Positions 34,245 to 43,769 are shown, counted from the stretch's first letter. The stretch is 64,000 nucleotides of DNA from Epibacterium ulvae (GCF_900102795.1 NZ_FMWG01000011.1:1-64000), one strand, 5' to 3'. Notes: generated by a model not told the origin, from the sequence alone. Translations and numbers: made by a program.

Positions 34245-35294
34245 TTAAGATGGCTGTAAAACCCAGATATGTTCGGGCTTGATCGTAAGGTAGGCCAAGG
34301 TGCCTTCCTCAATACGGCGGCGGGAATGCTCCTGCACGGTGAGCTGAACGTCGTTGCAGAGCAATGTGTAGCGTGTCGCTGCACCAAAATATTCTCGTGT
34401 CAGGATCTTTGCAGTGAATGTGTTTTCACTGTCCGCTGGCGGTGTCAGATGCAGATCAAACGCTTCTGCCCGCAACAGAATATGGCCTTGTCCTTCGACC
34501 GCACCCACTGCGGGATCATAGTGCAATGTGCCAAGCGCACACTCTGCCAGGCCGTCGCGTTTGAGCGTTGCAGGAAAGAGATTGGTTGCGCCCATGAATT
34601 TGGCCACAGCTGGGGTCTTGGGCCGTTGATAGAGGGTATCTGGCGGGTCAAACTGTAGGATTCTCCCCTCTGCCATGACCGCGACGCGGTCGGCAAGTTC
34701 CATCGCTTCGACCTGATCATGGGTCACAAAAATTGTGGTAATCCCCAATCGACGCTGCAGCTGGCGAATAAATCGGCGCATTTCACCGCGCAGTTTTGTA
34801 TCAAGGTTGGCAAGGGGTTCGTCCATCATCAGGACATCGGGTTCGGTGATCAGCGTGCGGGCAATGGCCACCCGCTGCATCTGTCCACCTGACAGCTGTG
34901 CGGGAAAACGATCTCGAAAGGCACGCAATTGTACCACATCCAGCATTTCATCCACGGCTTCAGTGATCTGTGCAGCCGTTTGTCCGCGTACTTTCAGACC
35001 AAAAGCAATATTCTTTTCGACTGTCATATGCGGAAATAGGGCATAGCGCTGAAACACCAATCCGACGTTGCGCGACTGTACTGCAACATCCGAGACCTCT
35101 TTCCCGTCAAACAAGATCTGGCCCGAGGTTGGCGTTTCAAGTCCCGCGATCATCCGCAACGTGGTGGTTTTCCCACAGCCAGATGGCCCCAACAGGGCGA
35201 CCAGCTCTCCTGACTGGATAGAGAGATCACATTCCGAAAGAGCAATCGTCCCAGAATAACTCTTGGCAATTTGCTTTAACTGGACCTGTGTCAC
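34245..35294 (-). CDS. ABC transporter ATP-binding protein, PotA-like
   Basis: A 349-residue ATPase beginning at GTG after AGGAGACCAGG. Walker A GPSGCGKTT (36-44), signature LSGGQMQR and Walker B VLMMDEP are complete, and a C-terminal TOBE-like domain (about 240-349) is present. It is the first gene of the minus-strand transporter operon ending with the HpsN-type gene. Three inverted repeats lie just upstream. Confidence 0.92.
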   Translation of the reverse strand: MTQVQLKQIAKSYSGTIALSECDLSIQSGELVALLGPSGCGKTTTLRMIAGLETPTSGQILFDGKEVSDVAVQSRNVGLVFQRYALFPHMTVEKNIAFGLKVRGQTAAQITEAVDEMLDVVQLRAFRDRFPAQLSGGQMQRVAIARTLITEPDVLMMDEPLANLDTKLRGEMRRFIRQLQRRLGITTIFVTHDQVEAMELADRVAVMAEGRILQFDPPDTLYQRPKTPAVAKFMGATNLFPATLKRDGLAECALGTLHYDPAVGAVEGQGHILLRAEAFDLHLTPPADSENTFTAKILTREYFGAATRYTLLCNDVQLTVQEHSRRRIEEGTLAYLTIKPEHIWVLQPS

Positions 35295-35320
35295 CCTGGT
35301 CTCCTGCGCGTGTCCTCGTG

Positions 35321-35416
35321 CCCCTGATTTAGGGGAACGTAGCTGTGTTTAGCTACGCTTGAGGCGCATATGACACCAGTCTGCAACAAACCACCAGCCT
35401 ACACATTCTTGTGTAG
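35321..35416. promoter_or_regulatory. Three inverted repeats in the leader of the PotA-type operon
   Basis: Upstream of the GTG at 35294 lie CCCCT/AGGGG (35321-35335), CGTAGCT/AGCTACG (35338-35344 and 35351-35357, 6-nt loop) and CTACACA/TGTGTAG (35399-35405 and 35410-35416, 4-bp spacer). The first two would form adjacent hairpins in a leader RNA. The third looks more like an operator. No regulator gene adjoins. Confidence 0.4.
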
Positions 35417-35490
35417 AGCACTGACAGAGCATCACAACTTTTTGCGGTATGAAAGGTGCGAACACGGCACCGTTCAAAAATCAGATGTGT

Positions 35491-37017
35491 TTAATGCCAC
35501 CCAACCCGAGGTGCGACAGGAATTTGGTCTTGTGGTCGTGATCTAATCATATCAAGCAGTTCAGTCTTCACCGTCGCGCGAGAGGGATCATCAAACAGGT
35601 TGATCATCTCTTCAGGATCTTCCTGCATGTCATACAGCTCACCCGTCTCTGTATACATATCGATAGACATGCGGTAGCGTGTGCTGCGGACGGTTTGCAG
35701 ATCCATATCGACAGCAGATCGTTTGGCATCCACCTCGTATTCCGACAGTGCAAAATCGCGGCTGCCCCCGGTCCAGAGGTTGCGCCAGCTCTGGCCGTGG
35801 GTGTCTGGTGCAGAGATTTTTGCAAGATCTGCAGCGGTTGCAAAGGCATCAATTGTGCTGATCGGATCTGAAACCACTTGCGCTTTGGGAATCCCCGGAC
35901 CTTGGATCAGGCAAGGAACGCGCAGCAACCCATCATAGAGCATCGGGCCTTTCAATAAGAGGCCATGATCCCCCAGCCATTCTCCGTGGTCTGCAAGGAA
36001 AATTACGATGGTCTCGTCCAGTTTGCCGGCTTGTTCAAGCGCGGCCATGATCCGACCGACCTGATGATCCACACTTGTGATCATTCCAAAATAGATCGAC
36101 GTCAAATCGCGCAGCGCTGTTTTGGTCAGCTCTCCCTTTTGGCCCCAATCAATTCCACCTGCATTGTGCTCTTCGCCCAGTTTAATTGGTTTGGCCCGGT
36201 CATCTACAAATCGTTTGTGCCACCAGGGACGGTTTTCCAGATCCAGCTTGGGGTTTTTTGCGATCTCAACATCGCGCCCCTGATACATATCCCCCCAAGG
36301 GGCTGCCGCAAGAAAGGGGGGATGAGGGTCTGGAAAAGAAACCCAGGCCATAAAAGGTGTCTCATCCTGATTTTCGATCATCTCGATCGCTCGGTCCCCG
36401 ATCCATGGCGAGGAGTGCCATGGGTCTGGCAGGGCGGAACGCCAGCATTGAAAATGTGCCGTCTCGCGCCCTTTACGATCTTTCGCCAAATCCCAGCGCG
36501 CACGCCCCTGCCCGCCTTGATCCAGCCAATTTTCATAATGCAGTGTTTCAGGCGCATCATACCACTGTGTGTGGTGATGGGGCCGCAACATCAGCTGCAC
36601 CTTGTCAAACCCCATATATCCGCCTGTCCAGTCGGGTCCAAAGGATTGCGCGCTCTTGTAGCATTCTGGACGGCCTGTGGGTTCAAATGTCTGCTGCGAT
36701 GACAGATGTGCCTTGCCAATGAACTGCGTATCATATCCGGCTTTGCCAAACGTGCCGGCAAATCCGGCAGCACCTAGCGTTTCATCCAAATCACGGCCAT
36801 TGTCACGCACCCCATGTGAATAAGGTAGCAAACCCGTTAAAATAGAGGCACGGGCTGCCTGGCACATGGGATGCGGCGTGGTGCAGGTTGAAAATCGCAC
36901 ACCGTTCTGAGCGATTCTATCCAGATTAGGTGTGTTTACGCCGCGCCCCTCAGCTCCGATGCAATCGCCACGGTGCTGATCGGTGGTGATGAGCAGAATA
37001 TTTGGCCGTTTTTGCAT
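35491..37017 (-). CDS. Formylglycine-type sulfatase
   Basis: A 508-residue sulfatase without signal peptide. The modification motif is Cys52-QAAR (CQAARASILTG, the CxAxR variant) and Asp13 begins the metal site (LLITTDQHRGD); ADHGEWLGDHG and KGPMLYDGLLRVP complete it. Cytoplasmic location suggests desulfation of imported sugar sulfates or choline-like esters. It is divergent from a sugar ABC operon and shares two candidate GntR sites with it. No sulfatase-maturing enzyme is encoded in the window. It should need FGE or anSME elsewhere. Confidence 0.9.
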   Translation of the reverse strand: MQKRPNILLITTDQHRGDCIGAEGRGVNTPNLDRIAQNGVRFSTCTTPHPMCQAARASILTGLLPYSHGVRDNGRDLDETLGAAGFAGTFGKAGYDTQFIGKAHLSSQQTFEPTGRPECYKSAQSFGPDWTGGYMGFDKVQLMLRPHHHTQWYDAPETLHYENWLDQGGQGRARWDLAKDRKGRETAHFQCWRSALPDPWHSSPWIGDRAIEMIENQDETPFMAWVSFPDPHPPFLAAAPWGDMYQGRDVEIAKNPKLDLENRPWWHKRFVDDRAKPIKLGEEHNAGGIDWGQKGELTKTALRDLTSIYFGMITSVDHQVGRIMAALEQAGKLDETIVIFLADHGEWLGDHGLLLKGPMLYDGLLRVPCLIQGPGIPKAQVVSDPISTIDAFATAADLAKISAPDTHGQSWRNLWTGGSRDFALSEYEVDAKRSAVDMDLQTVRSTRYRMSIDMYTETGELYDMQEDPEEMINLFDDPSRATVKTELLDMIRSRPQDQIPVAPRVGWH

Positions 37018-37085
37018 GGAGGACCCCTCAATTTACTGAATGATGCGCGTACTTTCGATAAAATTACTCATGGTTATGCATGTTT

Positions 37086-37097
37086 TAGTGTACAATA
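37086..37097. promoter_or_regulatory. Candidate GntR operator site A
   Basis: TAGTGTACAATA, GTAC core at 37090-37093, in the divergent gap between the sulfatase and the sugar ABC operon. It matches three other sites near the GntR gene and cassette promoters (consensus TAATGTACRATA) and lies exactly 20 bp from site B, on the same helix face. Confidence 0.55.
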
Positions 37098-37105
37098 AAA
37101 GAAAA

Positions 37106-37117
37106 TAATGTACGATC
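37106..37117. promoter_or_regulatory. Candidate GntR operator site B
   Basis: TAATGTACGATC, core 37110-37113, 28 bp upstream of the sugar-binding protein start. It is 11/12 identical to site D read on the opposite strand. Confidence 0.55.
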
Positions 37118-37144
37118 TTTCTTGATCAAGGAGGAGCTCATTCA

Positions 37145-38368
37145 ATGAAACGGACTATAATCGGACAAACAGCCCTTGCTGTTATGATGGCCTCAACCGC
37201 AAGCGCCGCAACTGTGCTGGACGTTGTCGCCTGGAAAGGAAACGAAGCAGAGCCTGCTGGGATGCCCGAGCTGATTGAAAAGTTCGAATCCGAAAACCCT
37301 GACATTGATGTTGAACTGACCTTTGTCGCCCGAAAGGACGTCGACAAGGTTATTCCACCCCGTCTGCAAGCGGGCACGCCGCCAGATGTCACAATGGTCG
37401 ATGGGAAGCTTGTCGCGCTTTGGGGCGGCGCTGGCTTACTTGACGATCTAGGCACTTCAACAGAGTGGTACAATAACCTGATCCCCTCGGTGCGTGATAT
37501 CGTAACCTTGGATGACAAAGCCCTGTCTTACCCGCTTGAAGTGATCGGCATGGGCAATTTCGTCAATATGGACCTTCTTGCTAAAGTTGGGATTGATAAA
37601 GCCCCTGTGACAATTGACGCATTAAAAGCGAGCTGCAGTGCGCTGGCCGCGGCCGGCATCAGCCCGATGATTTTTGCAGGTGGCTTCCCCGCCATGCTGT
37701 TTGTTGGTGCAAATGGTATTGATCCTAAGGGCATTTCTCCAACGGAATACAGTTCAGGCGATCGTCAGTTTGTTGGTGATGACAATTTTAATCGGACCTT
37801 TGATCTGGTGCGAGAGCTTGTTGGCGCAGAATGTTTTGATCCTAAGCTGCAAGCGGGATTGGATCCATGGGCCACAGCTCCACAAGAATTCAAAGCTGGT
37901 AATGTTGCAATCCTTCCACAGGGCGCATGGAACATTGGACAGTTTAATGACGTAGAAGGCCTGAACTATCAGTTCGCGCCGATGCCTTCTGTCCACACCG
38001 ATTATGGCCTTGCGCTGGATCTGGTGGGACCTGGCTGGGCCATTCCAAAAGACGCCGCCCACAAAGAGGCTGCCGCAAAATGGATTGAATTCTTCTCAAG
38101 AGAAGAGAACCTGAATGTCTTCCTGAAGGCAGAGGGTGCCTACAGCCCGTATCAGGGAGGCAAGGCAACAATGCCTGATCTGGCCACCCCCTATACAGAT
38201 GCCCGCGCCAAAGGCAGCTTGATCCTGTGGCCTTTTTCCACGCAGGAATTCCCCAGCGCATTACAATCTGAATGGGAAGATAGCATCACAGGCTTTTTGC
38301 TGAACATCGATGCTGCCAACGAAAAAACGTTGCAGCGTTGGGACGATGTCATCGAAGACAACCTGTAA
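37145..38368 (+). CDS. Sugar ABC transporter substrate-binding protein
   Basis: A 407-residue periplasmic carbohydrate-binding protein with a signal peptide (residues 1-21, ending ASA). The body (VVAWKGNEAEPAGMPELIEKFESENPDIDVELTF, GTPPDVTMVDG, GNVAILPQGAWN) is of the MalE/UgpB family. The ATG at 37145 has a strong AAGGAGGAG. It is the first gene of a five-gene operon with two permeases, an SDR and an ATPase. A hairpin after it could raise its expression relative to the permeases. Confidence 0.92.
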   Translation: MKRTIIGQTALAVMMASTASAATVLDVVAWKGNEAEPAGMPELIEKFESENPDIDVELTFVARKDVDKVIPPRLQAGTPPDVTMVDGKLVALWGGAGLLDDLGTSTEWYNNLIPSVRDIVTLDDKALSYPLEVIGMGNFVNMDLLAKVGIDKAPVTIDALKASCSALAAAGISPMIFAGGFPAMLFVGANGIDPKGISPTEYSSGDRQFVGDDNFNRTFDLVRELVGAECFDPKLQAGLDPWATAPQEFKAGNVAILPQGAWNIGQFNDVEGLNYQFAPMPSVHTDYGLALDLVGPGWAIPKDAAHKEAAAKWIEFFSREENLNVFLKAEGAYSPYQGGKATMPDLATPYTDARAKGSLILWPFSTQEFPSALQSEWEDSITGFLLNIDAANEKTLQRWDDVIEDNL

Positions 38369-38380
38369 GCTCAACGTGAT

Positions 38381-38399
38381 CCGGCGTGTGAAACGCCGG
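38381..38399 (+). other. Intra-operon stem-loop after the sugar-binding protein gene
   Basis: CCGGCGT (38381-38387) and ACGCCGG (38393-38399) form a perfect 7-bp stem with a 5-nt loop, 12 bp after the stop codon and with no T-run. Placement matches the stem-loops after the other two binding-protein genes in this window. Confidence 0.5.
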
Positions 38400-38425
38400 G
38401 TCCGCTCTAGCAAGGTGAGACGGAC

Positions 38426-39295
38426 ATGCGCAGGCGTAACAGCTTATACATCTTCACAATCCCAGCGCTCCTCGTGCTGGCGCTTTTCTTTATCCACCCG
38501 GTTTTGCTGACCCTTGATATGAGCTTCACCAGCTACAAGGGCATCGGCGAAGCCAAAGATGTGGGCTGGCGGAACTATGATCGGATTTTCAGCCGGGAAC
38601 GCTACTACTCTGAAATTTGGCTGACACTCTGGTATACTGTAATCGTGGTCACGGCCCTGACAATTTTAGGGCTGTTTTTCGCGGCAATGCTGCATCGGTT
38701 GCCGCTGATCCGCAATTTTGCCCGCGCCGCTCTTTATACGCCAGCAATGATGTCGTTTGTTGTGGTCGGCTATGTCTGGCAGTTTTTATATTCACCGCTC
38801 AACGGTGGCATTAATGTTGCCTTACGTGACCTTGGTCTTGGCGCCTTAGAGCAAAACTGGCTTGGCGACCCTGCTTTGGCAATATATTCTGTCGCGTTCA
38901 CTCAGATCTGGATGTTCACAGGATTTACCTGCGCCATCTTTTTGGCCGGCTTTGCAGGTATTCCCGAAGAAATCAACGAAGCTGGCCGGCTTGAAGGTGC
39001 CAACAGTTGGCAGCGGTTCCGCTATCTAGAGCTGCCCTTGTTGGGGCCAGCGATCACAGTTTCTGTAACGCTAACGACCATTGGTACGCTGCGTACTTTT
39101 GAATTGCCTTTTATCCTCACCAAAGGGGGTCCGGATGGCGCAACGCGGCTTTTGTCGATTGAGATCATCGATAATCTCTTTGGACAATACAAATTCGGCT
39201 TCGCCTCGGCACTTTCAATTATAATGCTGATCATCGTGCTGACCGTGGCCTTTGTTCAAAACAAGATCCTGCGGGATCGAGAGGATGTGTCATGA
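38426..39295 (+). CDS. Sugar ABC transporter permease, MalF-like
   Basis: A 289-residue permease with six membrane segments. The EAA loop INEAGRLEGANSWQRFRYLELPLLGPAITVS is typical of the carbohydrate CUT1 family. The ATG follows AAGGTGAGACGGAC. The stop overlaps the next permease by ATGA. Confidence 0.93.
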   Translation: MRRRNSLYIFTIPALLVLALFFIHPVLLTLDMSFTSYKGIGEAKDVGWRNYDRIFSRERYYSEIWLTLWYTVIVVTALTILGLFFAAMLHRLPLIRNFARAALYTPAMMSFVVVGYVWQFLYSPLNGGINVALRDLGLGALEQNWLGDPALAIYSVAFTQIWMFTGFTCAIFLAGFAGIPEEINEAGRLEGANSWQRFRYLELPLLGPAITVSVTLTTIGTLRTFELPFILTKGGPDGATRLLSIEIIDNLFGQYKFGFASALSIIMLIIVLTVAFVQNKILRDREDVS

Positions 39296-40170
39296 GCGAT
39301 CTGACCCAAACCCTTCCACAGGTCAAAAGCGGCCCAGACTGGGTGCTGATCCGCAAACGCACGCGGTCTTTCATCGCCCATGCATTTGTACTGACACTTG
39401 TCGCAATCATGTTGTTGCCATTGTTTTACATGGTGATGATGTCTTTCAAGACCTCAACAGAAATCGCACAAGATCCGCTTGGTCTGCCAGAGAGCCTCTA
39501 TTGGGGGAATTACATGGCGGCGCTTAGCTCGATGGGCTATGTGCGCTCGGTTCTAAATTCCATCGGGATCACAATATCTGTGATTGTTGTTGTGGTTCTG
39601 ACCGGCGCCATGGCTGCCTATCCGCTGGCGCGCATGAACAATCGTATTTCCAAAACCATTGTCATGGTGATGGCATTGGGATTGGCGACACCTAATTTTG
39701 TGACGATCACACCAATCTACGTGATCTTTCGTGACCTTGGCCTTTTGGATAGCTATCTTGGCATTGTTCTGGCCTTTGCAGCGTTGAAGCTGCCTTTGGC
39801 AGTCTTCTTTTATACCGGCTTCATAGCCGCAATCCCAATGGATCTGGAAGAGGCCGCAAAATTAGACAATTGCAACAGCTGGCAGATTTTCTGGCATGTG
39901 ATCCGTCCATTGCTCGCACCAGTAACGGCAACATTGTCCTTGTTTATCATGATCATGGTCTGGAATGATTTCATCTATCCGCTGCTATTGCTGACAGATA
40001 AATCCAAACTGACCGTAATGATCGCCGTCTACAAATTTGTCGGCAACACTGGCATTGACCCCACAAAACTCTTCCCAGCGGCAGTTCTTGGATCCTTGCC
40101 TTTGTTGATCATGTTTGTGGCGTTCCAACGTAAAATCATGGCGGGTGCAACCGCAGGAGCCGTAAAATGA
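39292..40170 (+). CDS. Sugar ABC transporter permease, MalG-like
   Basis: A 292-residue CUT1 permease with the coupling loop LEEAAKLDNCNSWQIFWHVIRPLLAPVTATL and six membrane segments. Overlaps by ATGA at both ends tie it to the MalF-like permease and the SDR gene. Together with the binding protein and the ATPase at 40929 it forms a complete importer. Confidence 0.93.
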   Translation: MSDLTQTLPQVKSGPDWVLIRKRTRSFIAHAFVLTLVAIMLLPLFYMVMMSFKTSTEIAQDPLGLPESLYWGNYMAALSSMGYVRSVLNSIGITISVIVVVVLTGAMAAYPLARMNNRISKTIVMVMALGLATPNFVTITPIYVIFRDLGLLDSYLGIVLAFAALKLPLAVFFYTGFIAAIPMDLEEAAKLDNCNSWQIFWHVIRPLLAPVTATLSLFIMIMVWNDFIYPLLLLTDKSKLTVMIAVYKFVGNTGIDPTKLFPAAVLGSLPLLIMFVAFQRKIMAGATAGAVK

Positions 40171-40922
40171 ACCTCGAAAGTCGCCATATTATCGTCACCG
40201 GTGCAGGCGCAGGCATCGGGCTGGGGGTGGCACGCCAATGCGTGGCAGCGGGCGCCACTGTCACGGGCATGGACTGGAAAACCGATGGCAAGGATCAGCT
40301 CACCCGTCTTGGTGCACATTTTATGCAGGTCGATGTCATGAAGCCTGAGCAATTTCAAGAGGCTGTGGTGACTGCGCATGACCGGGTCGGCCGTCTGGAT
40401 GGGATGGTGAACAATGCAGGCACCACCATCAAACGCGACTTCCTTGAAATGTCTGTTGAAGACATGGATATGCTTTGGGAAGTCAACCAACGATCCGTTC
40501 TGGTCGGCACCCAAGCGGCTGCCCGTCTTATGGTTGGCAAAGGGGGGTCTATCGTCAATCTGGCTTCTGTTCACGCGACAACTTCAAACCCAGGTCATGA
40601 AGCCTATGCCGGCACCAAAGGTGCGATCAAGGCAATGACCCGGTCGATGGCTTGGTCTTTGGGGCCGCGTGGTGTTCGCGTCAACACGTTGAGCCCGGCA
40701 ATGACGCAGACGGAAATCGTTATCGACGCGATGAAAGACCCTGAAAACGCAGAAACCTTTCGGTCCTGGGGCGCCGACCATGAAGTCAGCACTGTCGATG
40801 AAATTGGAGCTGCGGCCGTGTTTCTTTTGTCGAATGCGGCAAGCGCACTGAATGGCACCGATCTTGTTGCGGATCGTGCGATGACGGCACTGTTGTGGCC
40901 ACAACTGGAAAAAGCAGGATAA
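40167..40922 (+). CDS. Short-chain dehydrogenase, probable sugar dehydrogenase
   Basis: A 251-residue classical SDR with the cofactor loop TGAGAGIG, NNAG and intact YAGTK active site with upstream SVHA serine. It is embedded between transporter genes by ATGA coupling. In sugar-acid cassettes such enzymes oxidise the sugar C1 to the lactone, and an SMP-30 lactonase is nearby. Reaction direction and sugar are inferred. Confidence 0.88.
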   Translation: MNLESRHIIVTGAGAGIGLGVARQCVAAGATVTGMDWKTDGKDQLTRLGAHFMQVDVMKPEQFQEAVVTAHDRVGRLDGMVNNAGTTIKRDFLEMSVEDMDMLWEVNQRSVLVGTQAAARLMVGKGGSIVNLASVHATTSNPGHEAYAGTKGAIKAMTRSMAWSLGPRGVRVNTLSPAMTQTEIVIDAMKDPENAETFRSWGADHEVSTVDEIGAAAVFLLSNAASALNGTDLVADRAMTALLWPQLEKAG

Positions 40923-40928
40923 GAACAG

Positions 40929-42011
40929 ATGGCTGAACTCAGCATGAATAAGGTGGTCAAACGCTATGGAGCGACGCAGGTTGTCCATGGGGTCGATCTG
41001 GATATCAAAGATGGCGAATTTTGTGTCTTTGTTGGCCCGTCTGGCTGTGGGAAATCCACGTTGTTGCGGATGATCGCTGGGCTTGAAGAAACCTCTGAAG
41101 GGCGGATGACCATTGGCCCGAAAGATGTAACACATTTCGATCCTGCTGAGCGTGGCGTGGCGATGGTGTTTCAGACCTACGCCCTTTACCCGCATATGAC
41201 CGTGCGCGAAAATATGAGCTTTGGCCTGAAAATCAGCGGCGAAGACAAGACTGTCATCAAGGAAAAGGTTGATAAAGCCGGGCAAATTCTAAAACTCGCT
41301 GACTATATGGATCGCAAACCAAAAGCGCTTTCAGGCGGGCAACGCCAACGTGTTGCTATTGGTCGGGCGATTGTACGCCAACCAGATGTCTTTCTGTTTG
41401 ATGAACCTCTGTCAAATCTGGACGCTGAATTGCGGGTCGAGATGCGGGTCGAGATTGCGCGATTGCACAAACAGCTGGGTGCAACAATGATCTATGTGAC
41501 CCATGATCAGGTGGAAGCCATGACCATGGCCGACAAGATCGTGGTATTGCGCGCAGGTCGTATTGAACAGGTCGGCGCACCGGTTGAACTCTATGAAAAC
41601 CCGGACAATCTCTTTGTTGCAGGATTTATTGGCTCACCTCGGATGAATTTCTTTGATGGGGAAGTCATAGAATTGGGTTTTCATCAGGTAATGGTGACTG
41701 TGCCTCGTCTGGGCAATGTGGTTGTGCCTGTTGCGGTGCAAAGTGAACTCCGCCTTGGACAGCCTGTCACGCTTGGTCTGCGCCCGGAGCACTTTGATCC
41801 TAAAGGGGATGTCAAAGTAACCTTGCCAATCGACGTTCACGAAAATCTAGGCGGCGTTTCTTACGTGTATTCTAACAGCGATGAAGCAGACCTGCCCATT
41901 ATCGTAGAATTGCGTGGACAACGGCCCCCGGTCGGCAGCGATCTTGAAATTGGCCTCAATCCTGAATTTGCGCTGCTCTTTGATCCACAGTCAGAAGAGC
42001 GTATCCGATAA
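40929..42011 (+). CDS. Sugar ABC transporter ATP-binding protein, MalK/UgpC-like
   Basis: A 360-residue ATPase with Walker A GPSGCGKST, LSGGQRQR signature, Walker B VFLFDEP and a C-terminal MalK regulatory/TOBE region (about 235-360). It starts 6 bp after the SDR gene and ends the operon before a clear terminator. It powers import of the sugar bound by the protein at 37145. Confidence 0.93.
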   Translation: MAELSMNKVVKRYGATQVVHGVDLDIKDGEFCVFVGPSGCGKSTLLRMIAGLEETSEGRMTIGPKDVTHFDPAERGVAMVFQTYALYPHMTVRENMSFGLKISGEDKTVIKEKVDKAGQILKLADYMDRKPKALSGGQRQRVAIGRAIVRQPDVFLFDEPLSNLDAELRVEMRVEIARLHKQLGATMIYVTHDQVEAMTMADKIVVLRAGRIEQVGAPVELYENPDNLFVAGFIGSPRMNFFDGEVIELGFHQVMVTVPRLGNVVVPVAVQSELRLGQPVTLGLRPEHFDPKGDVKVTLPIDVHENLGGVSYVYSNSDEADLPIIVELRGQRPPVGSDLEIGLNPEFALLFDPQSEERIR

Positions 42012-42065
42012 AGCATAGGTTTACCTCTCGCAGGAGTTTCCTCCCTCCGCGACAGAGAGGTCAGC

Positions 42066-42100
42066 AAAAGGCGCAAGGAAGATCCCTCGCGCCTTTTTGA
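42066..42100 (+). terminator. Rho-independent terminator of the sugar ABC operon
   Basis: AAAAGGCGC (42066-42074) pairs with GCGCCTTTT (42089-42097) over 9 bp, and TTGATTT follows. It lies 55 bp after the ATPase stop, before the convergent SMP-30 gene. Confidence 0.75.
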
Positions 42101-42109
42101 TTTATTGCC

Positions 42110-42970
42110 TCAATCGATCATCGGAGTTGACGCCACAAAGGGCTGACGACCAGGCACATCCATTTGAATTGCAAAAAGTCCCCCTGACTCGGGGTTTTGG
42201 GCTATATCTTCTGCGCTCAGGTCGAATGTTCCCGTTGTGACATATAACGTTTGCAGATCTTCCCCGCCAAAAGCGCAATTGGTGACGGTTCGGCAGGGAA
42301 TTTCAATCGTTTCAATGATCTGACCATCCGGCGACAAGCCTAAGACACGCCCCTGATTGCAAATCGCCACCCAAATCGTACCCGCGCTGTCCACGCATAA
42401 TCCATCGGGGCGGCCAAAATCCTCGTCACAGGTACGTAGCACCTGCCAGTCATCCGCTTTGCGCAGCCATATCCGACCCGGAACACTGTCGATGAAATAA
42501 AAGCGTTCACCATCCGGGCTCCAATCCAGCCCATTTGAAATGGTTGTATCTTTCATCATCAACGTGCGCCCAGTGGCATCATAACGATACAGTGCGCCCG
42601 TTGTGCCCTTGGCACCTTCTGACATCGTGCCTAGCCAGAGCGCTCCATCAGGTGCAACAGCCATATCATTTGGGCGATTGCCGGGCAGATCTGGTTCTGG
42701 ACAATCGAGTAGTGTGATGGTGCCCGTCTCAGGATTAACCCAGCCAAGGCCCGATTTTGTGGCGATCAGCAATTTGCCGCTGTCATGCAATGCCACTGCG
42801 CTGATCAGATCCGGCATCGGCAACTTTGTGCAACGCCCTGTTGCAGGCGCGTAGCTGTGTAAAAATCGATGTGCAATGTCCACCCACCATAGTACCCCTG
42901 CGGCGTGATCCCACAAAAGCCCTTCACCACAGCTCGCAGCGGCACGGTCCACACATTTTACGTCTCTCAT
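42110..42970 (-). CDS. SMP-30/gluconolactonase-family lactonase
   Basis: A 286-residue six-bladed beta-propeller. Likely metal ligands are Glu16 (CGEGLLW), Asn in RPNDMAVAPDG, Asn in SNGLDWSPDG and Asp in RPDGLCVD. The ATG at 42970 follows AGGAT; an upstream in-frame ATG at 43027-43030 would add 20 residues that cover a candidate operator. Members hydrolyse sugar lactones, here probably the product of the SDR. It is divergent from the GntR regulator gene. Confidence 0.88.
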   Translation of the reverse strand: MRDVKCVDRAAASCGEGLLWDHAAGVLWWVDIAHRFLHSYAPATGRCTKLPMPDLISAVALHDSGKLLIATKSGLGWVNPETGTITLLDCPEPDLPGNRPNDMAVAPDGALWLGTMSEGAKGTTGALYRYDATGRTLMMKDTTISNGLDWSPDGERFYFIDSVPGRIWLRKADDWQVLRTCDEDFGRPDGLCVDSAGTIWVAICNQGRVLGLSPDGQIIETIEIPCRTVTNCAFGGEDLQTLYVTTGTFDLSAEDIAQNPESGGLFAIQMDVPGRQPFVASTPMID

Positions 42971-42989
42971 TTTTGCTGTTATCCTACTA

Positions 42990-43001
42990 AAATGTACAAT
43001 G
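42990..43001. promoter_or_regulatory. Candidate GntR operator site C
   Basis: AAATGTACAATG with core GTAC 42994-42997, in the 94-bp divergent gap between the lactonase and the GntR gene. This is where an autoregulator would bind. It matches sites A, B and D. Confidence 0.55.
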
Positions 43002-43064
43002 TTCTTGTTTTTAAGTGCGAAATCCATCACCTATGGAAAAGCCCCAACACAGGGAGACACACTT

Positions 43065-43769
43065 ATGAGTACGCCGGGACCGATCGCTATTTCCGCTGGG
43101 AAAGAAACCGCCGAAAACACTTCGAACCTGATCTATGAATGTATCCGCGATGATATTTTGTCTGGTACCTTGAAAGCAAACACCCGGTTGAAAATCTCCC
43201 AACTTGCACGGCAGCATAATACCTCGACCAATCCGGTTCGCGAGGCCTTGCAGCAGTTGCGGGGAGAAGGTCTGGTCTTGTTCACACCAAACCAGGGCGC
43301 ACGGGTCCGGCCCATCAATATGGAATTCGTGCGCGACGTTGCCGAGGTGGGCAACCTGTTGGAACCTTATCTGCTGCAGCTGTTTGTCGAAACCGCCAGC
43401 GCCGAAGACATTGCGGAACTGGAACGTTTGCAAGATGAAATCGAGGCGCTGAATTTTGAAGACAAAGACCGCCACACCGATCTGAATAATACGTTCCATC
43501 AGACGATGTATGAACGTCATTATAATCGTGTGGCTGTCGGTGTTTGGAAACAGCACCGCGAAATTATGAATGCGATCAGCAAACGCATTCCCATCGCACT
43601 TGGTCGTCAGGAAGCTATTTTGAAAGAACATCGGGCACTGATTGACGCGATCCGCAAGCAAGACGTGAAAGCAGCCCAAGAGGTTTTGGCACAACATATC
43701 GGAGACGCGGGGAAACATCTGGTTGATCAATTGCGGATTGAAGAAGCGCGCGCAGAGCAAAAAACCTAA
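43065..43769 (+). CDS. GntR-family (FadR/FCD-type) transcriptional regulator
   Basis: A 234-residue regulator. The winged helix (LIYECIRDDILSGTLKANTRLKISQLARQHNTSTNPVREALQQLRGEGLV, about 22-72) is followed by an all-helical FCD effector domain. The ATG at 43065 has AGGGAG upstream. FCD-GntR proteins usually sense organic or sugar acids. Candidate sites in front of all cassette promoters make it the likely common repressor. Confidence 0.9.
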   Translation: MSTPGPIAISAGKETAENTSNLIYECIRDDILSGTLKANTRLKISQLARQHNTSTNPVREALQQLRGEGLVLFTPNQGARVRPINMEFVRDVAEVGNLLEPYLLQLFVETASAEDIAELERLQDEIEALNFEDKDRHTDLNNTFHQTMYERHYNRVAVGVWKQHREIMNAISKRIPIALGRQEAILKEHRALIDAIRKQDVKAAQEVLAQHIGDAGKHLVDQLRIEEARAEQKT

